From assembly GCA_037179515.1 (NCBI GenBank), contig JAXCGZ010007617.1, positions 41,001 to 105,000 of the forward strand: 64,000 bases of DNA, given 5' to 3'. The notes below the pieces were generated by a model. It was not told the DNA's origin. It did not search any database and saw only the letters and a program-made list of their open reading frames with translations. Position numbers and translations under genes: made by a program. The stretch is from Halocaridina rubra (taxonomy: Eukaryota > Arthropoda > Malacostraca > Decapoda > Atyidae). Positions 1 through 11,164 of the stretch are shown one piece after another (positions within the stretch are counted from its first letter, which is position 1; every line of letters starts with the position of its first letter).

Positions 1-894
1 TCCCAGTTAGGTAATCTACAAAATTTCGTTTGTATGGGAATGGAATCTGAGAAAAAATTCGTAAGATTTAGCCAGTAACGAATGTAACTAATTCTCGAAA
101 AACCAATTTGCTTGACCCACGAGCTTTACCATACACTATCCCTCACCTTGTTTGTGCCAGATAAATTCCTGTGAAGATGCCACATAAATAAGGTTTGAAA
201 TAACTTGACTGGTGAGGCGAGATGCTGCCTCTGGGATGTTTGGTCGCCAAATGAGGTCGCTTCAATGTCCCTCCTGGTAACGTCATCTTTAGGATATATT
301 TCTAGAGCAGTAACTGGCTCTTATATCATTTAAGGACTACTTTAGTGGTGGTCCCTGGCAAGCAATTATAACAGAGCTGCAAGGGAGAGACAGTATTTTA
401 GGTGCAACAAGTGGAAATAAATAAAATAAAACAAGAATAATAATGGAAAGTTAGGTTACTGGTAAATAATCTCTAGAACGTTCTTTGCGTTGTAGGAGAT
501 GGAATTTAAGTACTCAAATAATAAAGAAGCTGCTGATATATATCTAGACAGGCTAATGACATAACAGCAAGGTCAAATTTATAACAAAATTATCAGCAAG
601 AGCTATTTTATCATAAGAAAATTGTAAAGAAAATGTATCTGATAGGTTCACTGAAAAGATGGAAAGGTAGGAGCAGCCTTTATATCGGGACTCTACTTCT
701 ACACGTACAAGAATAGTAAAGAAGGTATATTTAAAATTAGCTATAAGCTAAGACATAAATTGCAAATAATCATAATCTGCAAAAGTCAAGAAGTGGGAAT
801 TATTTTTTAAGTTAGAAAAATGACAGTTAAGTTACTAAATTAACTAATAAGGCATCTAACAACCTCTGGTGACTTTGAGCAATACTCTGTCACA
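1..894 (-). repeat. 3' LTR of copy A (window-truncated)
   Basis: This matches the plus-strand LTR at 59,119-60,010 in reverse complement. Its inner end is GTCACA (889-894), the complement of the TGTGAC start seen in every LTR of this family. A TATAAA box lies at 679-684 on the minus strand, 210 bp from the LTR start. The rest of the roughly 2.1-kb LTR lies outside the window. Confidence 0.85.
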
Positions 895-1516
895 AAGGCC
901 CTTTCTAGAGAATATTGATTTAGGAAAATTCTACTACAGAAGGCAAAAAAAAGAACAGAGGAAGTTACGGTGACTTCTGTGTTATTATGAGGGATGAGAT
1001 ATCCTTCTCATGGAAAAGAACAAATGAACAATAAGAATGGGATCCACCACTGGAACATATCATACTATTAGGAAAAGTGAACAAGTCTTATAACAAAACA
1101 TTAAATGACATGCAAAACATAAAAAAAATGTTATCATATTCAAATTTCAAGAAAATTAAAGTCACAATTAGATATCAGTGAATATCAATATTTAAGTTTA
1201 AGAATGCTTTACATGCAATAAGACAATGAAATAATATAAAAAAAAATACAGTATACGCAAATGGAAAATTTGAACCAAGTCATCGTTAACCTTGGCAACT
1301 GGATTTAAAACAGTTTCAGCTATTCAACACTAAACTAAAAAGTTTCCGCCATGTTCTAGCTTTCAGAGTCCCACAAAGGGAAATATAAAACTACGATCAA
1401 AGAAATATTCTTCATCCTTTTCGTCTTCCATTAGGAATAACATTTGTACGCTAAAATAAACAAGTACAGTACAGTATTAAAGACATAAAAGATAAACATA
1501 AAAAATAAACAACACA
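895..1516 (-). other. 3' untranslated region of copy A
   Basis: This non-coding stretch lies between the RNase H stop and the 3' LTR. It matches 58,482-59,118 and 13,535-14,172 in reverse complement. The bases next to the LTR, read on the minus strand, are AGAAAGGGCCTTT, a weak purine tract that may serve as the plus-strand primer. I see no other gene in it. Confidence 0.7.
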
Positions 1517-2095
1517 TTAGAGAAGTAATCTTTTCTGACTAGTCAAATTGAGGCTAACAACACCAGCTTCCTCATTTGAGGGTAACGACCGTCGACTTAG
1601 TAGATCAGCAAGGTCATTGTCCTTGCAATGGACATGTTGGGCAGTGAATTTGAAAAGATTCAGGTAAAGTGCCCACCTTTTCAGGCGAGGATTTAGCTTG
1701 TCTGCAGTCTGTAAATATAGGAGAGGTTGGTGGTCGGTTCTCAGTGTAAAATGCTGTCCATACAGATGGACTTCAAATTTCTCTATGGCCCAATATGCAG
1801 GTAGAGCTTCCTTCTCCATGGTGGAGTAATTTCGCTCTGCAGGGCGAAGCCTGCAGCTTGCATATCGCACTGGAGCTACTTCTGCTGAGTTGTCTGATTG
1901 GGCTTGCAAGAGCATGGCACCCAGGCCTTTGTCTGAGGCGTTGGTCTGCAAGATAAATGGAAAATCAGGGTTTACCAGTTGTAATACTGGCTCACCCGCC
2001 AATGCTTCTGGGAGCTTGAAAAATGCTCTCTCCGCTTCATCTGTCCATTGGACAGGGGAGGTTTTACCTTGCTTTGAGGAGGTCATTTGCTGCAA
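1517..2095 (-). pseudogene. RNase H domain of copy A
   Basis: The 192-residue frame contains a Ty3/gypsy RNase H. It reads FILQTNASDKGLGAMLLQ near residue 46, where an aspartate is expected and Asn-Ala-Ser is seen. YSTMEKEALPAYWAIEKF carries the conserved glutamate, and TLRTDHQPLLYL the later aspartate. It ends with LADLLSRRSLPS. In copy B the first motif is QTDASDEG, so the T-N-A here is a substitution of a catalytic aspartate. The domain overlaps the RT frame at 2,083-2,095 because a frameshift separates them; in copy B they are continuous. The enzyme would degrade the RNA strand during reverse transcription; this copy is very likely inactive. Confidence 0.85.
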
Positions 2096-2744
2096 ATGGG
2101 CAGCGATAGTATTAAAGTAGTGTGGACACTACCCAGGAATGATCTCAGTTGAGTGACAGTAGCAGGTTTCTCCATATCCTTAATAGCTTGTACCCTGTCA
2201 TGTAGAGGGGACATAGCTCCTTCTCCAACCACGTGGCCGAGATACTGCAATTGTGTGAAACCAAACTCACATTTGGAAGGCTTTAAATGAAGTCCATGCT
2301 GGTTTAGACGAGTGAGAACTCTGCGGAGAGTCTCGAGGTGCGATGACCAATCCTGAGAATGCACCAGGATGTCATCTATAAAGCATGAAACATTGTCGAG
2401 ATCCTGTAGTACTATCCTCATGAGTCTGCTGAAGCAGCCAGGGGCATTTACCATACCAAAAGGCATGACCCTGAACTGGTATAGACCATATCTTGTGGAA
2501 AAGGCTGTTAGAAGCTTGGTAGTCTCGCTCAGCGGGACTTGCCAAAATCCACTGGCCAGATCCAATTTGGACAGGTAGCGGGCTTGGGAGAGCAATGAGA
2601 ATATATGCTCGGCGTCAGCAATGGGCTCTCCATCAAAGATGGTACGGGAGTTAAGCTTACGACAGTCAAGGCAGAACCTGTGACTGCAATCTTGCTTACG
2701 CACTGCCAGTAACGGCGAACACCATGGCAAAATGCTCTTTTCAA
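2083..2744 (-). pseudogene. Reverse transcriptase domain of copy A
   Basis: The frame starts in the RT fingers (PWCSPLLAVRKQD), then shows FCLDCRKLNSRT, YLSKLDLASGFWQVPL (first catalytic Asp), FRVMPFGMVNAPGCFSRLM and CFIDDILVHS, the intact F-I-D-D active site. LKPSKCEFGFTQLQYLGHVV and LRSFLGS follow, as in Ty3/gypsy RTs. The frame breaks after LRSFLGSV, where copies B and D continue with GYYQRFIPHFNTIAAP, so a small indel has shifted RT out of frame with RNase H. RT lies downstream of integrase on the minus strand, which is unusual for Ty3/gypsy. Confidence 0.9.
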
Positions 2745-3683
2745 CTATTCCGAGGCGGACAGCTGGTGGGGAAGACCATAGGAATGCCGAAATGGCTCGG
2801 GGTCAGTCAATCTGACATGATGCTCAAGGGTAGCAGTAATGCCTGGGAGGTCGTTGAAGATGTTCTCATAGTCCTCTAATAGCTTGTTCAGCTGTTCCCA
2901 TTGACTCGGTTGCAGTCTGGAGTTAATAATGCAATTACTCACACTATCCTTTCGGTGTGTGGGAATGGCAGGATCCTTACCATCATCAAAAGATAAGCTT
3001 ATGTCTTCAGTTGCAAGGGCAGAGGCTGCGGCAAGAGGGGCTTCTTCTGAAAAACTCCACTCCCGTAAGTCTGTCTCCACTTCAAAGGTGGAGCATTCCA
3101 ATATAGGAGGTAAGGGGTGGCTATAATGGAGCACCTGTGTTGCTGCAGCCTCGGAGATTCTGTTGATGCTTAGGGCATCTATAAAGGTTGCTGAGAGTGC
3201 CAGCACAGGATCCCTGTGGGCCTCCGGGTCCTCACAATAAAGCTTCAGCTGGTTAATGTGGTATTTCCGGTTATTGCCATCAATATTTAGCACATAATTG
3301 TCAGGGGTCACCCGGTGTACCACAGTGTACGGTCCTTTCCAGCGTAGCATTAGCTTGCGGGTATCTGTTGGAAGAAGTAACAGAGCTGGATCTCCGGGTG
3401 TCAGGGCACGACGCCGCGCACGCTTGTCAAAGAGGAGCTTGGCAGTCTGCTGGTGACCCTTAATGGCTAATTATGCAGTTTTCCAAGCCTTTTAGAGGTG
3501 AGACGAAAACTTCAAAATATACTCATGGACGTCCCTATCATTATCTTCGATGGTAGGTGAATCTCAACATTCTGCCAAGAATTCCACTGGGCCTCTGACC
3601 TTATGACCATAAATCAGCTCAAAAGGCGAGTACCCAGTAGTGTTGTGGGGCGTGTCTCTGAAGGAGAAAAGTGCAGCAGGGAC
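2745..3683 (-). pseudogene. Integrase C-terminal region and linker of copy A
   Basis: The open part (2,745-3,350) starts LRWKGPYTVVHRVTPDNYVL and continues DGNNRKYHINQLKLYC. This is the GPY/F module typical of Ty3/gypsy and retroviral integrase C-termini. An acidic linker with LNKLLEDYENIFNDLPGITATLEHHVRLTDPEP leads into RT. The stretch 3,351-3,683 encodes the part between the core and the GPY/F module (SPFELIYGHKVRGPV, AKLLFDKRARRRALTPGD) but carries in-frame stops. Copy D has the equivalent at 56,335-57,276. Confidence 0.8.
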
Positions 3684-5000
3684 TTACTTGTCCCACTGCC
3701 TAGGTATATCTATCACTAGCTTGCGCAAACATCGCTTCAATGTCCCGCTATAGCGTTTGCATGCTCCATTTGATTGGGCATGATATGCACTCGTACGAAT
3801 GTGCTTCATTTCTAAAAGGTAACAGAAAGCCTCGAAGTGCCTACTTGTAAACTGACTTCCATTGTCAGAAGTGATCTGCTCAGGAAAACCAACCCTGGAG
3901 CAGATTTCAAATAGGGCATGAGCGACTGCTTCAGTCGTGATAGAAGACAGTGGCACTGCATCTGGGTACCTTGTTGCCAGGTCAACATATACCAGGAGGA
4001 ATTGTTTCCCCGTGAACGAAGCTGGATTAATAGGACCTAATATGTCAACAGCGACCTTGAAAAATGTCTCCATTGAGAGCTTAGTTATCCCCATGGGAAC
4101 TTTCGGTACTTGTGCCGTAGAGGTGGATTGACAGACAGGACAGCAGCCCACATATCTGTCTACCTCGGCGTACATGTTTGGCCATGCAAAAGCCTTCTGA
4201 AGGACGTGCCGAGTTTTTGCTTTGCCTCTTTGTCCACTCAGAGATAAATGTTGTGACACATACATAGCCTGGCGGCGCAAGGAAGCAGGCACCACCAACT
4301 GTTTAAAGGTGTATCCATCTTTAGTCACATGCCTATGAAGTACTCCATCTTCAAAGGCGTAAGTGATCTGGCCTCCTCCTCTCACTGTGAAGGTCCTTCC
4401 CTCGGTGGCCTGCTGCATCCAGCGTTTGAGGCTGGGGCAATCTTGCTGCAATTTGGCAAAGTCTGGACGGGACTTCAATGGCTCTAGAGGTGCATCATCT
4501 GGTAAAGGAGGGGGATACTCTCCGCGTTCCACATTACGTGTACTGACTGCAGCAGACTCAACGGAGTCAGTCGGAGAATTGTCCAAATTCTTGGCATCGA
4601 GGACAGGAGTTGCTGCTGAAATGGCTTCATGCCACTTCCCCCGAGGGAAGTTATAACGAGAAATGTCCTTATGGTAGAGGTCGGCCTGGAAAATAGGAAC
4701 TAGGTTCAGTGCACGACCAAGCAAAACAGGGTACATAAGCCCAATCATTGCCACAGCTGGGGCTTTTCCCTTGTAGTATTTGCAATCCAGGTTAATGACA
4801 CAGCAGCGTTGTACTTGGGGTGTTCCCTCAGCAACCCGCACATGAACGACTTTGCTGGTAAAATTTTCATCCCTGACGAATCTCTCGTCAACAAATATGC
4901 CATTGGCCCCTGTGTCGAGGGCTATCTCAACTTCCACACCATTTATAGTTCCTAGACATTTTGGGATCACCTGAGGATTACCACATTCGGTGAATTCCAC
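3684..5000 (-). pseudogene. Protease plus integrase (zinc and core domains) of copy A
   Basis: This 438-residue frame begins with an aspartic protease, IEIALDTGANG-like (ALDTGANGIFVDERF near residue 28). A linker and the integrase zinc domain follow: YVSQHLSLSGQRGKAKTRHV, then CCPVCQ. The core is FFKVAVDILGPINPASF (first Asp), QITSDNGSQFTSRHFEAFC (second Asp), then YHAQSNGACKRYSGTLKR. Two catalytic or structural residues are lost. The third catalytic residue is Lys (codon 3,756-3,758) where copy D keeps Glu, and the second zinc histidine is Gln (SGQRG versus SGHRG in copy D). The integrase is therefore inactive although the frame is open. Protease runs straight into integrase without an RT between them. 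Confidence 0.9.
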
Positions 5001-5352
5001 ATTGGCAAGTTTATACGTAGGTTCCTCGGCGTTATCCTCAGTGGCCCTTTTTGGCCTTATTTCTACAGCGTGGCTGGACGGCTATGTGGGCCGCCGCTGT
5101 GTGAGGGAGCTTGGTGGCTCTTAGAGTTTGACTGAAAACCCTGGGAAGGAGGAGCAGAGTAATGGCCTCTACCTCTGAAATGCTGAGGCTTAGGTCTTAC
5201 TGAGCTATCCTTCTTGAGTATGGGTGCATGGCCGTAATAAGGCTTAGGAGTGTAAGGAGGATGTGCTGGACGATGTGAGGTCTGCGAGGGGCCCTTGTGC
5301 TTCTCGTTCCTATGATCTCTTTTCCGGTGAGAATCATGGCTTGCTGCAGGGG
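5001..5352 (-). pseudogene. Gag C-terminal tail of copy A
   Basis: Minus-strand translation gives a Pro/His/Ser-rich tail (SHRPAHPPYTPKPYYGHAP, then SQGFQSNSKSHQAPSHSGGP). It matches 54,600-54,880 of copy D. No CCHC zinc knuckle is visible. In-frame stops lie just before the protease. The segment continues the gag at 9,175-10,046, from which the nested element separates it. Confidence 0.7.
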
Positions 5353-5357
5353 AGATA

Positions 5358-5525
5358 TGTTATGTATAACTTTTGAGCTGATTAATTCGTGCGCTTTGCA
5401 TTGCGCTATTGTTTTGTTGTTTTCACTGGAGTAGAACACGCCATGTCGGACATCTAAGTTTGAGTAATAAAACCTCCACTTTTTCTCACGATTTTAAATG
5501 AATTCCTGTTTTGGAGTATGGAACA
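5358..5525 (+). repeat. 5' LTR of the nested Mag-type element
   Basis: 168 bp, TG...CA ended. It contains AATAAA (5,466-5,471 region) as a candidate polyadenylation signal. It matches 9,002-9,169 except for about three substitutions. Confidence 0.95.
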
Positions 5526-5527
5526 AA

Positions 5528-5538
5528 TGGCGACGAGG
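5528..5538 (+). promoter_or_regulatory. Candidate primer-binding site of the nested element
   Basis: TGGCGACGAGG begins two bases after the LTR end. TGG is the expected complement of a tRNA CCA tail. I cannot name the tRNA from memory with confidence. Confidence 0.6.
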
Positions 5539-6089
5539 TACAAAGGACCAATGCAGTAGCAAAAGGAACTTCTGGTTTGCAGTATTTAAGTGAAGTTTTT
5601 GCAGTTTTGAGGTAGCCGGTAAATTGGGTAAGCTTCTGACTTCCGAGATTTTCGTTCCCGTGGCCACCCTCATGTTTTGATCAAGTTTTGCAGTTAGCAT
5701 TGGAGACTTCATAGATGCCGTATTATAACTGTTTAAGCCTAATGCTGACGATTTTTTCAAGATTGGAAAGCTATAGTGATTATTTTCCAAGGTGTACCCT
5801 AGATTGATGATAGCCTATGGTAGGCCAATTGTGTTTATCGGTAACCTTGTTTCCAGTGTTTTGTGTACGGTAGCCTTGATTGATTATAGCCTACCGTAAG
5901 CATATGGTGCTTAACCCCAGTGCTTTGAGGAATGGAGTAAAACAAATTGCATATAGGCCTAGCCTAGTTCTATGATGTTTTGCTTATGTTGTCAGTGCTA
6001 TAATATTTAGCCTATTCTGTCTGTGCCATGATTGCATGTTGTGTATTTTGAGATTATTTCCAGTTCACCCAGTGACTTAGCCTATAATC
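5539..6089 (+). other. 5' untranslated leader of the nested element
   Basis: About 550 bp between the primer site and the gag-pol start codon. It contains imperfect short repeats around GCCTA/TAGCC (for example near 5,810-5,900) and no ORF I would support. Confidence 0.6.
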
Positions 6090-8345
6090 ATGCCTCAAGA
6101 AAATGAAAATAGGGCTAACCGCAGAGTGAACATTGATCATTTTAATCCTTCAAAGATTTCTTTTGAATTGTGGTTAAGTTTGTTGGAAGCAAATTTTTTA
6201 AATTTGGAAATAACTGAGGCAAATAGTAAAAAAAATTTACTTCTGGTTTCTATTGGTACTGAAGTTTATGCTATTTTAGGAAACATTTGTGCCCCAGATT
6301 TACCACATACTAAGTCGTATGAGGATTTATGCAAATTACTTAAGGCACATTATGATGTAAAGCCTAGTTATCATAGAAGTTTATTGGCTTTTCAACAAAG
6401 GAGGAAAAAAGGAGGTGAGACATTAAAAGATTTGTATGCAGACCTGAAGTGTCTAGCCAAAGACTGTGATTTTGGTAGCAACTTTGATTCTCGTGTGCGG
6501 GATCAGTTGTTTATGGCTCTTGAAAATGAGGTTTATTTTTCAAATCTGGTTGCTGAAAATCTAAATTTGAAGGTTATGTCTTCTATCCAAATAGTTGAGA
6601 GAGTTTTGAATTTTGAACAAGCTTATGTTTCTGAAAAGGCTGGTGTTGTTCAAAAGGTTAAAACCCCAACCAGGCCCATGGTGTACCCTCATGATAGTGC
6701 AAAATGTCGCTTTAAGAATTTAACATGTAATTTATGTGGTAAGAAAGGACATTTAAAACAAGTTTGTTGGAAGGCTTCAAAAGATGTCAAAGGTAATGTG
6801 AAGCCAAAGCCAGTAAAAGAAAGTTTTAATAAGGCTTCTGAGAAAAAACATAAGGTTAAAGTTAAAGCAGTAGACAAGGTAGCAGTTTCCAGTGATACTG
6901 ATGAAGAAAGACTGTTGTCAGTAAAAAATGTCAATGCTATTGGTAAAGATGAAGTGAATATTTTGGTTAATGGTAAGTTTGTACCTTTTGAGGTGGATAC
7001 AGGTGCTGCTGTGAGTACCTTGACTAAAGATTGGGTTCATAATTTGGGATTGTCCATTGTAGATTGTAATAAAATGTTAAATGCTTATGATGATCTCAAA
7101 ATAAATGTTTTGGGTAAAGTTGGAGTGGATGTTTACTATAATTCTCTGCAAGTGAAACAGACATTTTATGTTGTAGGGAATCATAATTCTAACTTATGTG
7201 GCAAAGATTTGATGCCAAAAATAGGTATTTATTTGTCTGGTATTAATGATTCTTCTAAAATTTCTAAAGTCAATGGTTCTGTGGTAGAATTGTTGAATGA
7301 TTATGAAGTTAATCTTAATAAACCCATTTCAGATATTACAGCTCACATTCATGTTAAGAGTGATGTAGTTCCAAAATTCAGAAAACACAGATCAGTTCCA
7401 ATTCACTATAAACCTTTAGTTGAAGATGCTTTAAATAAACTGATTGTAGATGATATAGTTGAGCCTGTTAACCATAGTGAGTGGGCTGCCCCCATTGTTA
7501 CTGTGTTGAAATCGGATAAGGAGTCTGTACGTATCTGTGGAGATTTTAAAGAATTGAATAAATGTATATCATGTGACCAATATCCATTACCTAAAACAGA
7601 TGAGTTGTTAGCATCTATTGGTAAGGGAAAGATTTTTTCTACTATTGATTTAAAAAATGCATATTTACAGATTTCTGTGAGTGAAGAAAGCCAAAAGTAT
7701 TTAGTAGTAAATACACATAAAGGTTTGTTTAAGTACAAAAGATTACCTTTTGGTCTTTCTTCTTCCCCAGCTATATTTCAGAGATTTATGGCTAACCTGT
7801 TGAAAGATGTAGAGGGAGTTGATGCTTATTTGGATGACATTATTGTAAGTGGTGAATCTGAAGAGCAGCATGATCTTAGGTTTATTGAAGTGTTAAAATT
7901 TTTGCAAGAGCATAATGTTCAGATTAACAAGAAAAAATGTGCTGTTAAGGTTTCTTCTTTAGAATATCTTGAATTTTGTATCTCAGGTGAAGGAATCAAA
8001 CCTTCCCCTAAGAAGGTCAAAGCTATTCTAGATTCTCCACCCCCTACTTCTGTTGCAGAGTTGCAATCTTTTATTGGAATGTTGATATATTATTGTAAAT
8101 TCATTAAGAATTTTTCTTCCAAGCTGGCCCCCTTGTATGAATTGCTAAAAAAGAATAAAGTTTTTAAATGGTCTGAACTTGAAAACAAAGCTTTTGAAAT
8201 TGTAAAATCGGAGTTATCAAAAGGTCCCCTTTTGGCTAATTATGATGGTAATAGTCCACTAGTTGTTGAAGTGGATGCGTCTCCTATTGGTGTAGGATGT
8301 GTATTGTTGCAAAAAATTATAGAAAGAGTATGCATAGTAGTATAG
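6090..8345 (+). pseudogene. Gag-pol of the nested Mag-type element (Gag, protease, RT, start of RNase H)
   Basis: This is a single 751-residue frame. The N-terminal capsid-like part (residues 1-200) includes LCKLLKAHYDVKPS and LKDLYADLKCLAKDC. A CCHC zinc knuckle, CNLCGKKGHLKQVC, lies near residue 212, and protease FEVDTGAAVSTL near 301. RT shows YPLPKTDELLASIGKGKIFS, TIDLKNAYLQI (first Asp), RLPFGLSSSPAIFQRFM and AYLDDIIVSG (YxDD near 579). The RNase H start, VVEVDASPIGVGCVLLQ, is near 727. The frame then ends 10 residues later, where an internal deletion joins RNase H to integrase C-terminal sequence. Gag and Pol share one frame, common in this group. ATG 6,090 is the first in-frame start after the leader. 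RT itself looks intact; the element cannot be autonomous. Confidence 0.92.
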
Positions 8346-8920
8346 GTAAATCACCAGCAGAGTTACTATTTGGAAGATGTTTTAAAACAACTTTAGTATC
8401 TGTAAAATGTTCCCCTAACAAAGACAGAGACCTGGAAAAATTGTCAAAGAAAGTTTTCTCTGAAGGGACAAATATGTACAATGTTGGTGATGCAGTTTTT
8501 GCTAAAAATTTTGGGAAGGGAGAGTCTTGGATTGAAGGTAAAATTATTGAAGTGCTTGGTGTAAGAAATTATTTGGTGCAAGTTCATGATTTTGGTAATA
8601 TATCATGGAAGAGGCATCATGATCAGCTTATGCCTAGATTTACTGCTACTTGCATTAAGACACCTAGAGAGTCTCCAATGCCTTTAGGTTCTTCGAATGT
8701 AAGTAATTATTCCTATGCCTCTAGTTCCACTAATGATGTTGAAGTATCTTCACAAAAGTGTGATGTTTCAGTTCAACCTGATAGTAATTGTATTGAGTCT
8801 GAAGACACAGTCTCAGAAACTGAAAGGTGTGGTGTGAATGATAAACAGATTGTATCACCATCTCCAGTATTACGGAGATCAAAGAGAATTATTAAGCCAC
8901 CAGAAAAATTAAATTTGTAA
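8297..8920 (+). pseudogene. Integrase C-terminal fragment of the nested element
   Basis: In a different frame from the upstream ORF, the protein starts with fused sequence and then shows KNYRKSMHSSIGKSPAELLFGR. That stretch normally follows the integrase core. A basic beta-rich C-terminal module follows (VGDAVFAKNFGKG, WIEGKIIEVLGVRNYLVQV, WKRHHDQLMPR), then a Ser-rich tail ending RRSKRIIKPPEKLNL. The zinc domain and the D,D-35-E core are missing. The junction lies near 8,311-8,320, and I estimate that well over 1 kb was lost compared with full-length relatives. Confidence 0.88.
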
Positions 8921-8990
8921 TGTCTTTTGTTGCCATAATATATTGATATTTTTCTGATCTATTTTTGATAAGTTTTGTATGTCTTTTCTT

Positions 8991-9001
8991 GGAGGGAGGA
9001 A
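8991..9001 (+). promoter_or_regulatory. Polypurine tract of the nested element
   Basis: GGAGGGAGGAA lies directly against the 3' LTR start at 9,002. It is the expected plus-strand primer position. Confidence 0.85.
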
Positions 9002-9169
9002 TGTTATGTATAAATTTTGAGCTGATTAATTCGTGCGCTTTGCATTGCGCTATTGTTTTGTGGTTTTTACTGGAGTAGAACACGCCATGTCGGACATCTA
9101 AGTTTGAGTAATAAAACCTCCACTTTTTCTCACGATTTTAAATGAATTCCTGTTTTGGAGTATGGAACA
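9002..9169 (+). repeat. 3' LTR of the nested Mag-type element
   Basis: 168 bp, TGTTATG...GGAACA, followed by the right copy of the target duplication AGATA (9,170-9,174). Confidence 0.95.
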
Positions 9170-9174
9170 AGATA

Positions 9175-10046
9175 CAACTGTGAGGACGAACTTTAGAATC
9201 GGCCCTTCTTGCCCTCATAACATCACACAGACGTACTCCAGGCTGGTTGTGCTTGAGGTACTCATCCACAGGGGCTAAACTTTTCTCGTAGTTGATCTCA
9301 TCCTTAAGCTGAGTCTTTACATATGCAACAACATCTGGAGGAAGTTCATTGACAATTGCATCAAACATCAAGAGCGCATACAACATCTCTCGAGGACACT
9401 TTGCAACCCGTAACCAATCATTAAAGAGGCAAGCCTTGCGTTTGCCAAAGGTACTACAGTTCTCCTACTTCAATGGGAAAGCAGAAATATACCTAGCACA
9501 ACACTCAGCTGGTGAAAGGTTCTGTGAGGCCAGGAGTGTGCTTTTAACTTTCTCATATTCATTCAGTTGCATTTGGTCGAGTTCATTGACCAGGGCAAGC
9601 AGATGGGGTGGCATGGAGGCGAGCAGCCAACGACTCTTCTCAGCCTCTGTGCCTTCGCTAAGTGCCGCAAGACTTTCAAAAGAGCGGATGTATGTATCAA
9701 GCGGTTGCATGCCGTCGTCTTCATATTTCTGTATTGGGGAGGGCCTCTCACGAGGCTGGTTTCCATTCCCAGTTGAAGGACCACTGTCTGGGAATCCTGC
9801 TTGAAGCCGAGCAAGCGCAAGCTCATGTTCATGTTGTGCTTGTGCCTCATAACGTTGTGCTTGTACCTCATCACGTTGTGCTTGTGCCTCATCACTTGCT
9901 CTCTTCTCCAGCTTATCTCGGCGTTCAACCATCTTCTCATGAGCCCATTCGAAGAGCTTCTGCCCTGGGGAAAGACCGTATCTCTCACCCCTAGCAATCA
10001 TTATGCCCAGGTAACGCTCCTCATCGAATGTTTCGATGGATTCCAT
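9175..10046 (-). pseudogene. Gag (matrix/capsid part) of copy A
   Basis: Starting at ATG 10,046 (MESIETFDEERYLGIM; an upstream in-frame Met exists at 10,121), the protein has a charged coiled-coil-like N-terminus (LFEWAHEKMVERRDKLEKRA). A capsid-like region follows: LDTYIRSFESLAALSEG, EKSRWLLASMPPHL, VKSTLLASQNLSPAECCARY. A nonsense codon follows SAFPLK near 9,465; the frame then resumes with LYALLMFDAIVNELPPDVVAYVK (about 9,386) until the nested element. Relative to copy D it carries a 7-residue triplication (DEAQAQR, DEVQAQR, YEAQAQH; DNA near 9,838-9,900). Gag would form the particle; this copy is broken. Confidence 0.85.
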
Positions 10047-11142
10047 GTTTGTTTCCTGTGACTGCCTGGTTTCCATGGTGGTTTCCTTTACAGTCAACAA
10101 CGAAGTGCCATATACAACCACAAAAAAAACAAATCTCTACAATAGTAGAAAAAAATGAAAAACCACACAACACCAAGGAGAGAAAAAAATTCAACACCAC
10201 AGTTCAAACTTAAACGTAAAAGTGATCTCAAAACCTCACCATTAAAGAGACTCAAAATACAATCAAGTGCAACAGCAGCAAAATGTTGCAAAACAGTGCA
10301 TGAAACACTGATAATACAGGATGGCAGTCGTGCCTGCTTAACAGCAATATGTGGCAGTACCTGCGGTTATGGTGCAATTACAGACTAGCACCGAGTGCCA
10401 GAGAATACAAACAAGTACAGTAGCGGTCGTGCCTGCGTATGAGCACGTATATGGCAGTACCCACAAATAAAATGTAAGTAAAATACTGGAGTGTTACCAA
10501 AAGGGCACAGATCCTATGCAAAATACACCAAAGATAAGCTAACGGCTTACTAGGCAGCCAGATTACACATTTCTACTAATAATGAGAAAATTTATTTTCA
10601 AGTGACAACTCAGACACATGAAAGGCTTAGTCTAGGCTCGATAAATGACACCAAAGTTTTTCTTCCCAATCTATGAGCAGTCAATGCTTGAATATAAAAC
10701 ACAATTATAAGCAAAATACTTAATATGCCTACTCTCAATTCCTAAATCCTAAGGAAATATAAACAATTCTTAAAAAGTATCACCGTTTAACGGATATATA
10801 AAACATGAATACTTTAAAACTCAATCTTATCACGCAAATAAATGAAATTTTAAATAACATCGTCTTCTCGTCATGCAAGATTTCTTAAGTCTGTTACCCC
10901 ATAATCTCATGTAGTTTTCCTGAAATTTTGTTTACCACATGGGAAACAAGAAAATTTTAGTTACCATAATTAATTTTGAAATTAAAAAAAAAATTCTGAT
11001 CCGCAACGTCTCTAGTGGTAAAATTTTTGTGTGTAGCTTATGCTTCATTCATTTCAATAATCGAACCAATAGAAATCGGGTTTCGTGTGCAATGTTAAAA
11101 AGCAAAATAAAAATAAATATCAAAATCAGTCTGTCTGCTCGG
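10047..11142 (-). other. 5' untranslated leader of copy A
   Basis: About 1.1 kb between the primer site and gag, matching 52,492-53,764 in reverse complement. The 81-bp motif that is triplicated in copy D occurs once here (around 10,390-10,480). I see no supported gene. Confidence 0.7.
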
Positions 11143-11160
11143 GTCCCTGTTCGGGCGCCA
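11143..11160 (-). promoter_or_regulatory. Primer-binding site complementary to tRNA-Lys
   Basis: On the minus strand the 18 bases TGGCGCCCGAACAGGGAC lie four bases inside the LTR end. From memory this is the exact complement of the 3' end of animal tRNA-Lys(UUU), the primer used by tRNA-Lys3-primed retroelements. Confidence 0.9.
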
Positions 11161-11164
11161 ATAT

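Larger units (their letters stand above)
5353..9174 (+). mobile_element. Nested Mag-type Ty3/gypsy LTR retrotransposon with 5-bp target duplication
   Basis: Two 168-bp LTRs (5,358-5,525 and 9,002-9,169) begin TGTTATG and end GGAACA. They are flanked by the direct repeat AGATA (5,353-5,357 and 9,170-9,174). Joining the flanks restores the gag sequence seen intact in copy D near 54,590. By eye the LTRs differ at about three positions, so the insertion is young relative to its host element. The internal region has one gag-pol frame, but an internal deletion removed most of RNase H and the integrase core. Confidence 0.95.

Noticed and set aside
8892..9083. Small minus frame shared by both nested LTRs (also 5,197-5,439)
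   Set aside because: It lies within the 168-bp LTR and flank and is antisense to the element, so it is a shadow frame.
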